Shown: positions 26,023 to 36,510, counted from the stretch's first letter. The stretch: DNA of 64,000 nucleotides from Eubacterium ruminantium (GCA_900108205.1 FNUU01000001.1:668673-732672), one strand, 5' to 3'. Notes: generated by a model not told the origin, from the sequence alone. Numbers and translations are program-made.

Positions 26023-27960
26023 TTATTTTTCCTCTTCCATATATTTTCCGAGATCCATCCATACTATGCTGTGACTGATATGACGTTCCGAAGCCGGTAT
26101 CTCTTTCATGTAATCGCCATAAAGCCATGTCAGATATTTATCATATTCCTTAGGCACCGGAAGTAACTCCCCTTCAAAATCCACATACAGTGTTTCCCTG
26201 AGATATTCCTCCGGAAATGCTCCTCGGGAAAGATTTCTTCCCATTCCGTCATAAAGATACCCTGTATTTCTGCCCTTATATCTCTCAAGAGTTTTAAACA
26301 TATTTTTTTCAAGGAAATCCATAGGCAGAATCTTCTTACCGATATTTGCCAGTCCGTCAACCGTCTTATTTCCGGAGAATTTTATATCACTGTTTCCCCA
26401 TTTATTAAATACCAGGGATCTTATCATTCTTGTATCCATAATATGAAGCTTCCTTCCAAGGGATGAAGAAGCGGTTCTGTCATGTGCAAGTATATCTATA
26501 AAAATACCATTATGCATTTTCGGAAATTTAGCTGTGAATTTTGTAGCAAATTTAGTATCGTCCATTCTTATCTTAAGAAATGGCTGATGATTCAGGCTGT
26601 CGGTATCCGGTGTCTGAGGGAAATTATTCTCCGGCAGCTCCTTATGCAGTACCGTAAGAAATCTGTCATAATCTTCTCTAAGCATCATGATATCAACATC
26701 ATCATCCCACGGAATAAAACCATGATGTCTGATGGCTCCCAGCAGAGTTCCACCTGCAAGAAAATATTTAATATCATGCTTACGACATATTTTATCTACC
26801 ATAAGAATCTGATTCAGAAGAATCTTATGGACTGTCTCCAGCTTTCCATCGTAGCCCTCTTTGAACATAAAATTCTTTCCGAGCGGATCAGTCTTACTTT
26901 TTTTATGTAACAGATATCCTGTCATAAGTTCCATGGCATCGGTAAGCTCCGTCTTTAGTGAAAAACCTGCAACTGCAAGCTTTTTCGAGCTAAGCGAAGC
27001 CATGTATTGTCCAACATCAATACCATTTTCAGCTGCATGACCCTCTGAAAAATCAATCCTGAGCCTGCATTTTTCCGGATACTTTTTCCTCATCATGGCT
27101 ATTATCTCTTCTATGTTCCACGTTTTGGATCTCTCTGAAGAAACATTGAACACACCATGCACACCCCTGACAATAAGAGCAAAAAAGATCGATACCAGTA
27201 TGTCACTGATATAAACGAAGTTAGTTTCCTTAGCAGAAAAATGATATTCACTCTTCTCCCCATCGGCCACCTGCTCCGCAATACGCATAAAAATGCTGTC
27301 AAATCCGGTCTCAGGTCCAAATGGAGGTGCAAGTCGAAGAACAGCCAGAGGTATGCCTGCCTCCCTGCTTATCTTCCTGACTACCATACCCTCCAGAATA
27401 CTCGTAAAGGATTTCTTTGTTCTGTCAAGCTGTTCATGCTCTGCAAGAATTATATTTTGATCAGTTTCCCGGTATACTCTGTGATCAGACATAAAAATAA
27501 CCTTGGAAGGAGAAATCTTTGCCACTCTGTCCAGAAGCTTGCGGAATTGCTCTGACAATTCACAGGTGTTTACTCCACCGCTCTCCGAAAAACTGCCGTA
27601 ATCACTTCCTGCAAACCCGGTAATAATTACATGGCTGTATCTTATATTCCACAGTTCTGATATTTCTGCAACATTTATCATTTTAGGTCTGTATGTCATA
27701 CAATCCCTGCAATTACATTTTGTAACTGTGCCAAAACCATTCAGATCAGAAACGCCCAGGGTAATATGCAGATTTTTTTCTCTGTCAACCAGCTTTATAC
27801 TTTCTTCAATATAGTTTCTGAAACCATTATCCGGTCCCACGAGAAGAATATATGCGCTATGAAGTTCGTTAAGTTCTCTTCCCTTACGATCAAACAATTC
27901 ATTTCGAAGAGGTGCGCTGACCGCATCATAGATAAAATCATTTTCCAGATCAAGTTTCAT
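26023..27960 (-). CDS. Fusion of an SDR/epimerase-like domain and a LicD domain
   Basis: 645 residues from the ATG at 27960, which has GGAGGA 8 nt upstream and lies just after the glpK stop; a longer frame would overlap glpK by 77 bp. Residues about 30-360 look like an extended short-chain dehydrogenase/epimerase (VIFMSDHRVYRE, LAVLRLAPPFGPETGFDSIF, FVYISDILVSIF, GVFNVSSE). However, the glycine-rich NAD motif is degenerate (LVGPDNGFRNY) and the YxxxK pair is not where expected. Residues about 375-640 are a complete LicD domain (GGTLLGAIRHHGF, IPWDDDVDI, WLYGDYM). It may transfer a phospho-group to a glycan, with the SDR part as a substrate-binding or regulatory domain. Confidence 0.8.
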   Translation of the reverse strand: MKLDLENDFIYDAVSAPLRNELFDRKGRELNELHSAYILLVGPDNGFRNYIEESIKLVDREKNLHITLGVSDLNGFGTVTKCNCRDCMTYRPKMINVAEISELWNIRYSHVIITGFAGSDYGSFSESGGVNTCELSEQFRKLLDRVAKISPSKVIFMSDHRVYRETDQNIILAEHEQLDRTKKSFTSILEGMVVRKISREAGIPLAVLRLAPPFGPETGFDSIFMRIAEQVADGEKSEYHFSAKETNFVYISDILVSIFFALIVRGVHGVFNVSSERSKTWNIEEIIAMMRKKYPEKCRLRIDFSEGHAAENGIDVGQYMASLSSKKLAVAGFSLKTELTDAMELMTGYLLHKKSKTDPLGKNFMFKEGYDGKLETVHKILLNQILMVDKICRKHDIKYFLAGGTLLGAIRHHGFIPWDDDVDIMMLREDYDRFLTVLHKELPENNFPQTPDTDSLNHQPFLKIRMDDTKFATKFTAKFPKMHNGIFIDILAHDRTASSSLGRKLHIMDTRMIRSLVFNKWGNSDIKFSGNKTVDGLANIGKKILPMDFLEKNMFKTLERYKGRNTGYLYDGMGRNLSRGAFPEEYLRETLYVDFEGELLPVPKEYDKYLTWLYGDYMKEIPASERHISHSIVWMDLGKYMEEEK

Positions 27961-27964
27961 CTGA

Positions 27965-29458
27965 TCATTCCTCCGCCCAGTCAAAAGCCTTTCGTACAGC
28001 CTTCTCCCATCCTGCAAGCCTTGTCTCTCTTTCATCGTCATTTATTTCAGGTGAGAAGGTCTTATCTATCTCCCAATTTGAAAGTACTTCATTTCTATCC
28101 TTCCAGTATCCCACAGCAAGTCCGGCAAGATAAGCTGCGCCCATTGCCGTAGTCTCAACACACTTAGGTCTGAGCACCGCTGCATTTATAATATCCGACT
28201 GTGTCTGCATCAGGAAATTATTTGCAGATGCTCCTCCATCCACCTTGAGAGCAGAAAGCCTTATACCACTGTCCCTCTCCATGGCGCGAAGCACATCATA
28301 TGCCTCAAAAGCAATCGATTCCAGCGTTGCCCTGATTATATGATATTTATTTACGCCTCTTGTTATTCCGACAATAGTACCTCTGGCATACTGATTCCAA
28401 TAAGGTGCACCGAGTCCGGTAAATGCCGGTACAACATAGCAGCCATTTGTATCCTTTACTTTTTCCGCCATATATTCCGAATCCTCAGCAGAATCAATAA
28501 GCCGCATCTCATCTCTGAGCCACTGTATGGAAGCTCCCGCTATAAATATTGAGCCTTCCAAAGCATAATAAACCTTTCCGTCTATACCCCATGCAATGGT
28601 AGTAACCAGGCCATTATCTGAAAAAACAGGTTTCTTTCCGGTATTCATAAGAAGGAAGCAGCCCGTTCCATAGGTATTCTTAGCCTCTCCCTCCTTAAAA
28701 CAGGTCTGTCCGAATAAAGCTGCCTGCTGGTCTCCGGCGATACCTGAAATAGCTATCTCCCCGCCAAAATATGAGCTGTCAGCATATCCATATACCTCAC
28801 TCGATGGTTTTACATCAGGGAGCATGCTATCCGGAATATTCAGTTCTGCCAGGATTTCCTTGTCCCATTCCAGATCATTTATATTATACATCATGGTTCT
28901 TGAGGCATTGGAATAGTCTGTAATATGAACCTTTCCTTTAGTCAGCTTCCAGACCAGCCAGGTATCCACCGTTCCAAAAAGCAGCTCACCTTTTTCAGCC
29001 CTTTCACGAACCCCCGGCACTTCATCCAGTATCCATTTTAATTTGGTAGCTGAAAAATATGCATCGATAACAAGTCCCGTCTTCTTTCTGAAGCTTTCGG
29101 TCAACCCCTTTTCACTTAGACTGTCACAGTATTTCGATGTTCTTCTGCACTGCCATACTATTGCATTATAGACAGGTTCACCGGTTTCCTTATCCCAGAC
29201 TATGGTGGTCTCTCTCTGATTTGTGATTCCGATGGCAGCTATGTCCTGGGATGAAGCTCCTATCTTAGTCATAGCTTCAACTGCAACACCCAGCATCGTG
29301 GACCATATTTCATTTGCATTATGTTCTACCCAGCCCGGTTTCGGAAAGATCTGAGCAAACTCCTTCTGAGCTACAGAAATGATATGCCCGCTTTTATCAA
29401 ACAGTATGCATCTGTTACTGGTAGTTCCGGCATCAAGTGCCATTATATATTTTCCCAT
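27965..29458 (-). CDS. glpK: Glycerol kinase
   Basis: 497 residues, standard GlpK length. FGGY-kinase motifs: [15 protein letters not shown] at the N terminus, [53 protein letters not shown] and [14 protein letters not shown]. It phosphorylates glycerol to glycerol 3-phosphate. Its start overlaps the transglutaminase gene by 26 bp and has AGGAGGG upstream, so it is embedded in an operon with unrelated membrane proteins and not with glpF or glpD, which is unusual. Glycerol 3-phosphate could feed a teichoic-acid-like or phosphoglycerol modification by the LicD fusion downstream. Confidence 0.95.
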   Translation of the reverse strand: MGKYIMALDAGTTSNRCILFDKSGHIISVAQKEFAQIFPKPGWVEHNANEIWSTMLGVAVEAMTKIGASSQDIAAIGITNQRETTIVWDKETGEPVYNAIVWQCRRTSKYCDSLSEKGLTESFRKKTGLVIDAYFSATKLKWILDEVPGVRERAEKGELLFGTVDTWLVWKLTKGKVHITDYSNASRTMMYNINDLEWDKEILAELNIPDSMLPDVKPSSEVYGYADSSYFGGEIAISGIAGDQQAALFGQTCFKEGEAKNTYGTGCFLLMNTGKKPVFSDNGLVTTIAWGIDGKVYYALEGSIFIAGASIQWLRDEMRLIDSAEDSEYMAEKVKDTNGCYVVPAFTGLGAPYWNQYARGTIVGITRGVNKYHIIRATLESIAFEAYDVLRAMERDSGIRLSALKVDGGASANNFLMQTQSDIINAAVLRPKCVETTAMGAAYLAGLAVGYWKDRNEVLSNWEIDKTFSPEINDDERETRLAGWEKAVRKAFDWAEE

Positions 29459-31982
29459 AAAGCCCTCCTCTTATAACCTCACGAGCTATCTCATCCTCAT
29501 TGTCCCCCAGCGTAGCCGTTTCGGTATAATATACCTTCTGTAAGATTTCCGTATATCTTATGATCTTATCCTCCTCCACATCAGAAAGCCCCTGCTTCAG
29601 TGCAAGAAGGTATTCTTCATCAGTAATCCCTCCTCTGATATCTTTATTCCTTCTCCGGAGTCTCTTATATAATTTATAATTCAGCTTCTTTAGTTTTTCT
29701 CTTCCATCCGTCCCCCGGAATCCTTGATCAATACTTTCACGAATTCTCTTGTCCAGCCTTTTTCTCTGCAAAACCGTCACGAGAACTGAAATAAGTATAA
29801 GATCGATAACAATAACGATTATAACGACCGTATGTATCAGTTTCTTCGTATTATATTTTTTCACACTCCTGCCGGCGTCTCCTGAATCATCTGAATCCGT
29901 TAACCTCTCTTCTGTATCAGTTTTTTCAGATGCAGCTTCAGTATTTTTTTCTGTGGTATTTTCAGTTGTGATTTTTTCTGTTTTCTCTGATACTTTTTCT
30001 GTACTTTCACTCTCCTGCTGAATGCCATTATGCAGGTTATTCTGAGCCATGTTTTCCTTTCCGGTAGGAAGTCCTGCACTTTCAGATGAATAAGCGGCTG
30101 TCATTTCAACAGGTATCCATCCGATATTATCCAGATATATTTCTGCCCACGCATGGCCGCTGTTATCGGTTACGGAAGCTTCATATTCACCCTCTGAATT
30201 TTCTTTAAAGCTGTCCTTCTTAACTATATATCCTGTTGCAAGTCTTGCAGGAACCCCCGCCTTCCTGAGCAGAAGAACCCCCGCTGAAGCAAAGTGCATA
30301 CAATAACCGGCCTTGCTGCTGCTCAAAAAATAAATAACAGGATCCGTTGTCTCATCGATCCGGTCAAGATTCCAGCTGTAATTACAATATATCGAGAGAA
30401 GCCGTGCTATGGTATTTGCCTTGTAGATTCTGCTCATATTTACGGAATAGTCCATATCAACCATATATTCACAGAGTTCTTTATATTCGTCATTTTTCAG
30501 AAATGCTTCCAGCTCATCTCTGATATTATACGGAATATCGGTATACCGTCTGTCAACATAGTCATTATACCACATCCAGAATCCACTTTCACTGCTTAAT
30601 GGTTCCTCATAATAATCACACAGCTTTAATAATTTCAGGACATCTTTATCATATTCATACTCATCAAGATAAAATGTCTTCAGGAAAATACTGTCATTAA
30701 GCGCAGTTACATTATATTCTTTCAGGTTCTTTTTCTTCTTGGCGCTGTAATCCGCAACATATTCAGGTGATGAAATAACTCTTGCATCATAAAAATACGG
30801 AAGCATCATTCTGCTGCCTTTATTCTTATTCTGTATTACGTAATTCGTGATACTTCCTTCTACTGAGCTGTAAAAATATCTGTATATATTGGAATTAATA
30901 TATTTTTGAGCATCCTGTTCACTGATAGTCATTTTCTTAATCTCATCATTAAATGTACTGTCAGAATTATTCCAGTTACCCATTACATAGTGACCGGCTG
31001 TATGCTCCCTGAGATATATATTTCCCTCAGGCTTCTCAGAGGAAATGATACTCATCACTTCTTCATAATCATATTTCGGCGAATCATTTGTCACAGTATA
31101 ATCATCATGATAATCCACCGACTCGTCCTTTCCTTTGAAGAAACTCTCCAATCTTTTCTGAAAACTGTTTACCTTCTTATAATATTTATCTGTAAGGTTG
31201 ATAGGTTTAGCAGAAAGGGGACCGATTGCTATTCCTCCAAGGATCAGGATCATCAAAAAAACAGCCAGCTCCGCACTTATCTTTATAAATGTATTATAGG
31301 CCACAGACCTGTTCAGGATATTTCTGTCCGGCAGAAGCATCTTCTTTCCATAGAGTCTCTTAAGTCTTTCAGATATGAGGACCATAAGTATCATTGCCAA
31401 AATGATGGTCTTTCCGGTTTCCTTCTGCATAAAAACACTGACGCCAAACGCTGACGCCGGCACCAGCAGCATAAGTATATATTTTCTGACAAGAACAGAA
31501 ATTATAAATGTTGCGATCACCGCTGCCATACCGAAGAAAAGCACAGTCCTTGACACCTGAACAGCCTGCAGGCTATGTGCTGCATAATAATCCGCGCTGA
31601 ATGCTCCCTTTTGAGCCATGTTTTCAACATCAAAAATATTATCAATACCTTCCGGCAAAATATCCCTATTTTTCAGATAATGATAAAGCAGTGCTGAACC
31701 ACTTGCTGCAATGGTCAATAATACTATTAACGGGTGCTCCGGCGTTTTCTTTTTCAGTATAAGCGGAAAAAGAAAACCGTAGGTTACAGCTATTATCAGA
31801 AATAAAATGATAAGCGTCTTTTTATCACTCTTACTGATATAAATACTTATAAAATCATTTTGGATCACTGAAAGAGAAGAAAAAAAGGCCATCAGAAGCA
31901 TGCCAAAAACAAGGCCGCTTCCTTCCAGGCCCTGCAGCATAGTTATCCTTCTGTCATTTTTCTTCCAAATCAGTTCTTTCAT
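29433..31982 (-). CDS. Membrane transglutaminase-like protein with DUF4129-type C terminus
   Basis: 849 residues. The N-terminal 250 residues hold about six or seven membrane helices. An extracytoplasmic region follows with a transglutaminase-like core: Cys in [23 protein letters not shown], His in [12 protein letters not shown] and a following Asp/Glu region (GWIPVEMT). A Thr/Glu-rich low-complexity linker (about 665-705) precedes one more helix and a cytoplasmic tail resembling DUF4129. This is the YebA-like architecture that always travels with DUF58 and MoxR proteins, as here (4-bp overlap with the DUF58 gene). The function of the family is poorly known; envelope protein processing is often suggested. 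Confidence 0.88.
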   Translation of the reverse strand: MKELIWKKNDRRITMLQGLEGSGLVFGMLLMAFFSSLSVIQNDFISIYISKSDKKTLIILFLIIAVTYGFLFPLILKKKTPEHPLIVLLTIAASGSALLYHYLKNRDILPEGIDNIFDVENMAQKGAFSADYYAAHSLQAVQVSRTVLFFGMAAVIATFIISVLVRKYILMLLVPASAFGVSVFMQKETGKTIILAMILMVLISERLKRLYGKKMLLPDRNILNRSVAYNTFIKISAELAVFLMILILGGIAIGPLSAKPINLTDKYYKKVNSFQKRLESFFKGKDESVDYHDDYTVTNDSPKYDYEEVMSIISSEKPEGNIYLREHTAGHYVMGNWNNSDSTFNDEIKKMTISEQDAQKYINSNIYRYFYSSVEGSITNYVIQNKNKGSRMMLPYFYDARVISSPEYVADYSAKKKKNLKEYNVTALNDSIFLKTFYLDEYEYDKDVLKLLKLCDYYEEPLSSESGFWMWYNDYVDRRYTDIPYNIRDELEAFLKNDEYKELCEYMVDMDYSVNMSRIYKANTIARLLSIYCNYSWNLDRIDETTDPVIYFLSSSKAGYCMHFASAGVLLLRKAGVPARLATGYIVKKDSFKENSEGEYEASVTDNSGHAWAEIYLDNIGWIPVEMTAAYSSESAGLPTGKENMAQNNLHNGIQQESESTEKVSEKTEKITTENTTEKNTEAASEKTDTEERLTDSDDSGDAGRSVKKYNTKKLIHTVVIIVIVIDLILISVLVTVLQRKRLDKRIRESIDQGFRGTDGREKLKKLNYKLYKRLRRRNKDIRGGITDEEYLLALKQGLSDVEEDKIIRYTEILQKVYYTETATLGDNEDEIAREVIRGGLYGKIYNGT

Positions 31983-33043
31983 ACGTAAATACCTAGTATT
32001 CCATCTTTTTCCGGTATCCTTTCTCCGTCAAGAAAGGCCCTGCCATCCTCCAGCCATATATCCGAGATATGGATCTCTCCTCTGTATTTTTCTTTATATT
32101 CTTCCTTCATTTTTTCATATTCCATATGTGCCGCATCACCGATACTATTGGTCAGCGCCAGAAAGTAGCTTTCCTCATCATCAACTCTTACACGTATCAG
32201 GCTCTTACTGCTCGCCGACGGCCATACATAATAATGCGGACATCCGCTATCCATAAGTGCAAATGATATTCCGGCATATTTTCTGAGACTGTCCTCCATA
32301 AGAGTCCCCTTCTTCTTACTCATTTCAGGAAAAGAGAAGAATAAAATGACAGGGCATGCCTTCGGAAGACTGCCTTCCCTCATAAGTATCTCGTCCTTTT
32401 TAGCAGAGAGCTTCCAATTGATCTTCTGTATCTTATCTCCTGCTCTGAACTCTCTTATCTCAAAGGTTTCTCCGGAATCCCTGCCGGGTCTCAGATCGTC
32501 ATACAGATCCGAATCACCATAATAATGTATAACCTTCTGGCTCAGAGTCACAGCGACCTCTCCCGGCTCCGGCAGTATTATAATACTTGTGGAGGATCTG
32601 AATTTTCTTGTAAGGTAAAAAAGCCCCAGCTTATCATAAAGGCGGCATCTTCCGACAGTAAACTCATATCTTCCTGCATGTTCCGGAGTCAGTTCAATTG
32701 TAAATACATTTTCATCCTTCTCCGAGATCATCAGATCAAACCACTTTTTCTTCTTCACACTTCCGTCATTATAATTGATCCTGCATTTCATCCTGCCGCT
32801 GAAGAAAACACTGCTGTTTCTGACCATAACAGTAAGCTTTGCAGTTTTCCCGGCCTCAGCTGTCACAACCGGAGACTGTATCCTGCATTTTGTTTTCTTT
32901 CTTCTAATAAAAAGGTAGATTACTGACACAACAAGAAACATCGCTTCTACGACACTAAGTCGTACAAGCGATGGATCATCGTAGATCAAAGCCATATATG
33001 AAGTAAAACTGATAAGTATTATTGCCGAAATGACGCTAAGCAT
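31979..33043 (-). CDS. DUF58 domain protein (YeaD-like)
   Basis: 354 residues. Two N-terminal membrane helices (about 1-45) are followed by a beta-rich region and the DUF58 core GDKIQKINWKLSAKKDEILMREG, the FRAGDxxRxIxW-like signature. Members have a von Willebrand-like fold and are encoded between a MoxR AAA ATPase and a transglutaminase, as here. They probably form a membrane complex for chaperoned assembly. The stop codon overlaps the transglutaminase start (ATGA), 12 bp after the MoxR gene. Confidence 0.9.
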   Translation of the reverse strand: MLSVISAIILISFTSYMALIYDDPSLVRLSVVEAMFLVVSVIYLFIRRKKTKCRIQSPVVTAEAGKTAKLTVMVRNSSVFFSGRMKCRINYNDGSVKKKKWFDLMISEKDENVFTIELTPEHAGRYEFTVGRCRLYDKLGLFYLTRKFRSSTSIIILPEPGEVAVTLSQKVIHYYGDSDLYDDLRPGRDSGETFEIREFRAGDKIQKINWKLSAKKDEILMREGSLPKACPVILFFSFPEMSKKKGTLMEDSLRKYAGISFALMDSGCPHYYVWPSASSKSLIRVRVDDEESYFLALTNSIGDAAHMEYEKMKEEYKEKYRGEIHISDIWLEDGRAFLDGERIPEKDGILGIYV

Positions 33044-33055
33044 ATAACCTTTCCT

Positions 33056-34033
33056 TTACATCCTTCCTCTTCTGGCAGCTCCCTTTTCTCCTGCTACAGA
33101 AGGAGGCGACACAGTTTTAAGTATCTCCTTTAATACTGTATCCGCTGTAACTTTTGTAACCCTTGCCTTGGTATTCAGCACAATCCTGTGCTTTGCCGTA
33201 TCTATAAAGAGATTCGAAACATCTGAAGGTATAACATATTCCCGTCCCTTCAGAAAAGCCCACGCTCTTGCCAGTCTGCTGAGAGCTATAGCGCCTCTCG
33301 GACTCACTCCGAGCTCGATCAGATCATGCTCTCTGGTTTCTCTCATCAGCCTTATAATATATTCAAAAACCTTATCATGTATGAAAACTTCTGAGACATG
33401 CTTCTTGATCTCATTTAATCCTTCATTTGAGATGCAGCTGTGAATATTCATAACATCACTTGCATGGGATTTATCCTTCAGAATCTTCATTTCCGAATCC
33501 ATGTCAGGATAACCCATACTCATACATATCATAAATCTGTCCAGCTGGGATTCCGGAAGCAGTTGAGTACCGGAACTGCCCTTAGGATTCTGGGTTGCGA
33601 TCACTATAAAAGGATCCGGCACCTTATATGTATATCCATCCACTGTCACTCTGCCTTCCTCCATAACCTCAAGCAATGCAGACTGCGTTTTGGGAGAGGT
33701 TCTGTTGATCTCGTCGGCAAGAAAAAGATTGCACATAACGCTGCCAGGATGATATACAAAACCACCGCTGTTTTTATCATACATACTGAAGCCCAGAATA
33801 TCTGAAGGCATAACATCCGGTGTAAACTGCACTCTCTTATTTTTCAGAGAAAGCGCCCTCGAAAAAGCCACTGCAAGAGTTGTCTTTCCGACTCCCGGAA
33901 CATCTTCAAGGAGTATGTGTCCGCCCGCAAGGATACAGGCAAAGGTCTTCATTATGCAGTCATTTTTACCTGTTACCGCTTTACCCACTTCTGAGATAAC
34001 GCTATTTATCTGATCATATTCTGTCTGATTCAT
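33056..34033 (-). CDS. MoxR-family AAA+ ATPase
   Basis: 325 residues from the ATG at 34033 (AAGGA 8 nt upstream; 33 further upstream codons are open but lack MoxR similarity). Walker A DVPGVGKTTLA, Walker B LFLADEINRTSPKTQSALLEVMEE, sensor-1 IATQNP, LPESQLDRF and the C-terminal lid with SPRGAIALSRLARAWA. It heads the MoxR-DUF58-transglutaminase-glpK-LicD operon, acting as a chaperone-like ATPase on the metal-ion-adhesion-site protein downstream. The upstream 160 bp include two copies of GGAATAATC (minus strand, 27 bp apart), possible operator half-sites. Confidence 0.92.
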   Translation of the reverse strand: MNQTEYDQINSVISEVGKAVTGKNDCIMKTFACILAGGHILLEDVPGVGKTTLAVAFSRALSLKNKRVQFTPDVMPSDILGFSMYDKNSGGFVYHPGSVMCNLFLADEINRTSPKTQSALLEVMEEGRVTVDGYTYKVPDPFIVIATQNPKGSSGTQLLPESQLDRFMICMSMGYPDMDSEMKILKDKSHASDVMNIHSCISNEGLNEIKKHVSEVFIHDKVFEYIIRLMRETREHDLIELGVSPRGAIALSRLARAWAFLKGREYVIPSDVSNLFIDTAKHRIVLNTKARVTKVTADTVLKEILKTVSPPSVAGEKGAARRGRM

Positions 34034-34193
34034 TCTTAATTCCTTATCTGTTTTTTCGGCATATCTGCATCTGTATGCAGCAAAACTTTCCTGCGTTTTC
34101 CGAAGTATCAGTATACGCACGGATATATACAATTTACAGATTATTCCGATTTTTTTGAAAATATGGATTATTCCATTTATACTATACTAACTC

Positions 34194-35255
34194 CTACGAG
34201 AAGGTCAGCTCCATCTCATCATATAATTTACCAAGTCTTTCTTCTGAAAGATCAGTTTCATTTAAAATGGTATATCTGTCGCTTCTGGTTGCAGCAGCCT
34301 GCTGCCAGGCACCTATAAAGATTTCCTTTGTTATCTTCCAGTCAGAAGGTCTGACAGGAATCCTGTAGTCCTTTATAACCTTTGTGATCTTGCCGATATT
34401 CCTCTTCTGGAAGATACATGCTCCGTAGCTGCCCATGGCAACTGCTATTCCGTGAGGAACATTAACGCATTCGCTGAAATTTTCCTCTAACGCATGGCAG
34501 AAAAGATGCTCAGAGCCGCTACTTGGTCTCGAAGAGCCCGCAATCTCCATGGCAAGTCCGCCCATAACCAGCGCCTGAGTAAGTCTCTTGATGAAATCCT
34601 TACTCTTTAACTCCTTCTGATCATTGTAGCAAATGGAATTAAATGCCATTTTCGATATCATATAGGCAAAATCATCCACATAGTCCTTTCCCTCTTTTAA
34701 TGCTATCTTCCAGTCATTTAAAGCGGTATACTTACTTATCGTGTCGCCGATACCTGCGAGAAGCTGTCTGTCAGGTGCACTCATGATCACATTAACATCA
34801 ACAATTATTGCGTCAGGAATTGTACATTTGAAAGTTTTTCTGGCCTTTCCCTCTGTTCCGAGAACAGCTACAGGTGAAGCAAGACTGTCATTACTTAAGG
34901 TTGTAGGCAGTGATATCAGCTTGGTCTTACTTACAAATGCAGCGAATTTTGCCAGATCCAGAACCGTTCCTCCGCCGAAGCCGATAACCGTCTGTATATC
35001 ATTCATGGTTATATATTTTGCAAGGGCAACTGCTGCATCATAGGTTGCAGACTGTATCAGGTAAAGCTCTATATTCTTAAAGTCTTTGGAAATATCATTT
35101 AATATATTTTCAAATATCCCCTTAAGATTCTCTTCAGTTACAAGTATGGCCTTTTTCTCATGAATATCCGGAATAACATCCTTCATCACATCCGGAATTT
35201 TCTCAAATATTCCCTCTTCTACTACTAAATGGTATGGCAGTCTGAATCTGTTCAT
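34194..35255 (-). CDS. sn-glycerol-1-phosphate dehydrogenase-like protein (AraM/EgsA type)
   Basis: 353 residues of the iron-alcohol-dehydrogenase/dehydroquinate-synthase superfamily: GFGGGTVLDLAKFAA (NAD(P) binding), ISLPTTLSNDSLASPVAVL, and metal-ligand region SSRPSSGSEHLFCHAL plus NVPHGIAVA. The LPTTLSNDxxxSP and SGSEH forms are typical of glycerol-1-phosphate dehydrogenases (AraM, archaeal EgsA) and separate it from ordinary alcohol dehydrogenases. It would reduce dihydroxyacetone phosphate to sn-glycerol-1-phosphate. It is 160 bp upstream of the MoxR operon and probably separate. It may serve unusual glycerophosphate polymers or prenyl-glycerol lipids. Confidence 0.82.
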   Translation of the reverse strand: MNRFRLPYHLVVEEGIFEKIPDVMKDVIPDIHEKKAILVTEENLKGIFENILNDISKDFKNIELYLIQSATYDAAVALAKYITMNDIQTVIGFGGGTVLDLAKFAAFVSKTKLISLPTTLSNDSLASPVAVLGTEGKARKTFKCTIPDAIIVDVNVIMSAPDRQLLAGIGDTISKYTALNDWKIALKEGKDYVDDFAYMISKMAFNSICYNDQKELKSKDFIKRLTQALVMGGLAMEIAGSSRPSSGSEHLFCHALEENFSECVNVPHGIAVAMGSYGACIFQKRNIGKITKVIKDYRIPVRPSDWKITKEIFIGAWQQAAATRSDRYTILNETDLSEERLGKLYDEMELTFS

Positions 35256-35368
35256 TATACTTTTTCCTCCTGTTATGATCTAATACGCTGCCGGCTTCTA
35301 TACGGATATAGTTTCAGCAAAACAAATACTCATCTGCTTTTAATAATACTCCAGCATTACTCTTATTT

Positions 35369-35443
35369 CTACCCTGTAAACTCAATTATATCTACTAAAA
35401 AATAGCTTAAAGCTGTTAAGTGTAATAAAAACAAAGCCCGCAT
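35369..35443 (-). CDS. Possible 24-residue hydrophobic peptide (start buried in a hairpin)
   Basis: ATG at 35443 with GAGGAGG 7 nt upstream; it encodes a mostly hydrophobic peptide starting MRALFLLHLTALSYFLVD and stops at 35369. The start codon forms the 3' arm of the hairpin at 35437-35473, and the ribosome binding site lies in its loop. It may be a real membrane micropeptide or just a chance frame across a terminator. Low confidence. Confidence 0.25.
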   Translation of the reverse strand: MRALFLLHLTALSYFLVDIIEFTG

Positions 35444-35473
35444 AACACGACCTCCTCGGTAATGCCATGCGGG
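35437..35473 (-). terminator. Terminator-like hairpin after the secreted hydrolase gene
   Basis: Stem CCCGCAT/ATGCGGG with a 23-nt loop containing GAGGAGG, then CTTTGTTTTTATT on the minus strand. It is 14 bp after the stop of the hydrolase gene. The long loop is unusual for a terminator. Confidence 0.55.
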
Positions 35474-35487
35474 ATTCTAAATCATTA

Positions 35488-36411
35488 TTATTTTATCAGC
35501 ATAAATTCTTTATCATCTGTCTTCTTTTCATTTGCCTTTTCCAGCTCAGATACTATCTTATCAAGCTTGCCGGTTTCATTTACAGGAAGTGGAATAACTG
35601 TTCCCTCCACTGTTGAGGTTTCATTCTTATCAACCTTCTCTGCTTTTTTTACCGTCTGCTTAACTGCTGTTTTCTTAGGTTTCTCATATTTAACTCTGTA
35701 AACAGCATATCCTGAAGCCTGTCCAATCTCAAAAAATGAATTAACAGGCGTGTAAAACTCTGTACCATAGCTGTAATTCAACGAATTTGCAACTGTTGCT
35801 TCACCAATCAATGAATCCGGCCAGCGGTCCTCGCCGTATCCGGTATATGTATCTGTTGTACCATCAAAGGTTTCTTCGATAATGATAGCTGCATGAGCCT
35901 TTCCATAACTTGAAGAATAACTTGAACCATATTCATGATAAATAATGATGTCACCGGCCTTAATGGTTCCGTCCTTAACCTTCTTATTCATTTCTTCTCT
36001 TGCAGCACTTCCGCTGTTCTCATTGAAATAAGAAACGAGTTCGAAATGACTGTCATTTTGCATGAATACTTCCAGATCACCTGCACATGCTGTGGCAGTA
36101 TTTCCATAATCCGGTACATATCCGCCAAAGGCACCATTCTTACCGGCTTCATATATTACATGAGCTGCCCAGCCTGCACATGACCAGTAATCATCTGCGC
36201 TGTAACCGTTTGAGCCATAAGAGCCCTCCGGCATAACCTCTCTCATCTTATCATAATAATCTTCTTTTTTAATACCCTTATCCTCTTCACGTTCCACCGG
36301 AACTGAAACTGTGGTTTTAAGCACTTCTGCAGAAGCCTTCGACTGTGGAATTACCGGTGCCGAAGCAAGCATCAATGTGAGTGCAAGGATTTTAAAACTG
36401 TTCTTTTTCAT
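35488..36411 (-). CDS. Secreted CHAP/NlpC-like cysteine amidase or peptidase
   Basis: 307 residues with an N-terminal signal peptide (basic KKNSFK, hydrophobic core, cleavage near ASA-EV at about 29). The candidate catalytic Cys78 lies in DDYWSCAGWAAHVIYEAG and His173 in GKAHAAIII, the order of NlpC/P60 and CHAP peptidoglycan hydrolases. The C-terminal 70 residues are a Lys/Thr-rich tail (KKTAVKQTVKKAEKV) with no anchor, which may bind the wall by charge. It stands alone and its promoter carries a perfect WalR-type box, supporting a role in cell-wall turnover. The exact bond cut is unknown. Confidence 0.8.
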   Translation of the reverse strand: MKKNSFKILALTLMLASAPVIPQSKASAEVLKTTVSVPVEREEDKGIKKEDYYDKMREVMPEGSYGSNGYSADDYWSCAGWAAHVIYEAGKNGAFGGYVPDYGNTATACAGDLEVFMQNDSHFELVSYFNENSGSAAREEMNKKVKDGTIKAGDIIIYHEYGSSYSSSYGKAHAAIIIEETFDGTTDTYTGYGEDRWPDSLIGEATVANSLNYSYGTEFYTPVNSFFEIGQASGYAVYRVKYEKPKKTAVKQTVKKAEKVDKNETSTVEGTVIPLPVNETGKLDKIVSELEKANEKKTDDKEFMLIK

Positions 36412-36481
36412 ATCATCTGTCTCTTTGTTTCGAAAGTTACATTTGTAATAACTTCGTAATATTTTTACACTGCAATTGATA

Positions 36482-36510
36482 TTTTAACCACATTTTACGT
36501 TTTTTGTCAA
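36482..36510 (-). promoter_or_regulatory. Promoter of the secreted wall hydrolase
   Basis: Minus strand TTGACA (36510-36505), 17-bp spacer, TTAAAA (36487-36482) as a weak -10. The weak -10 fits with an activated promoter; a WalR-like box lies immediately upstream. Confidence 0.55.
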
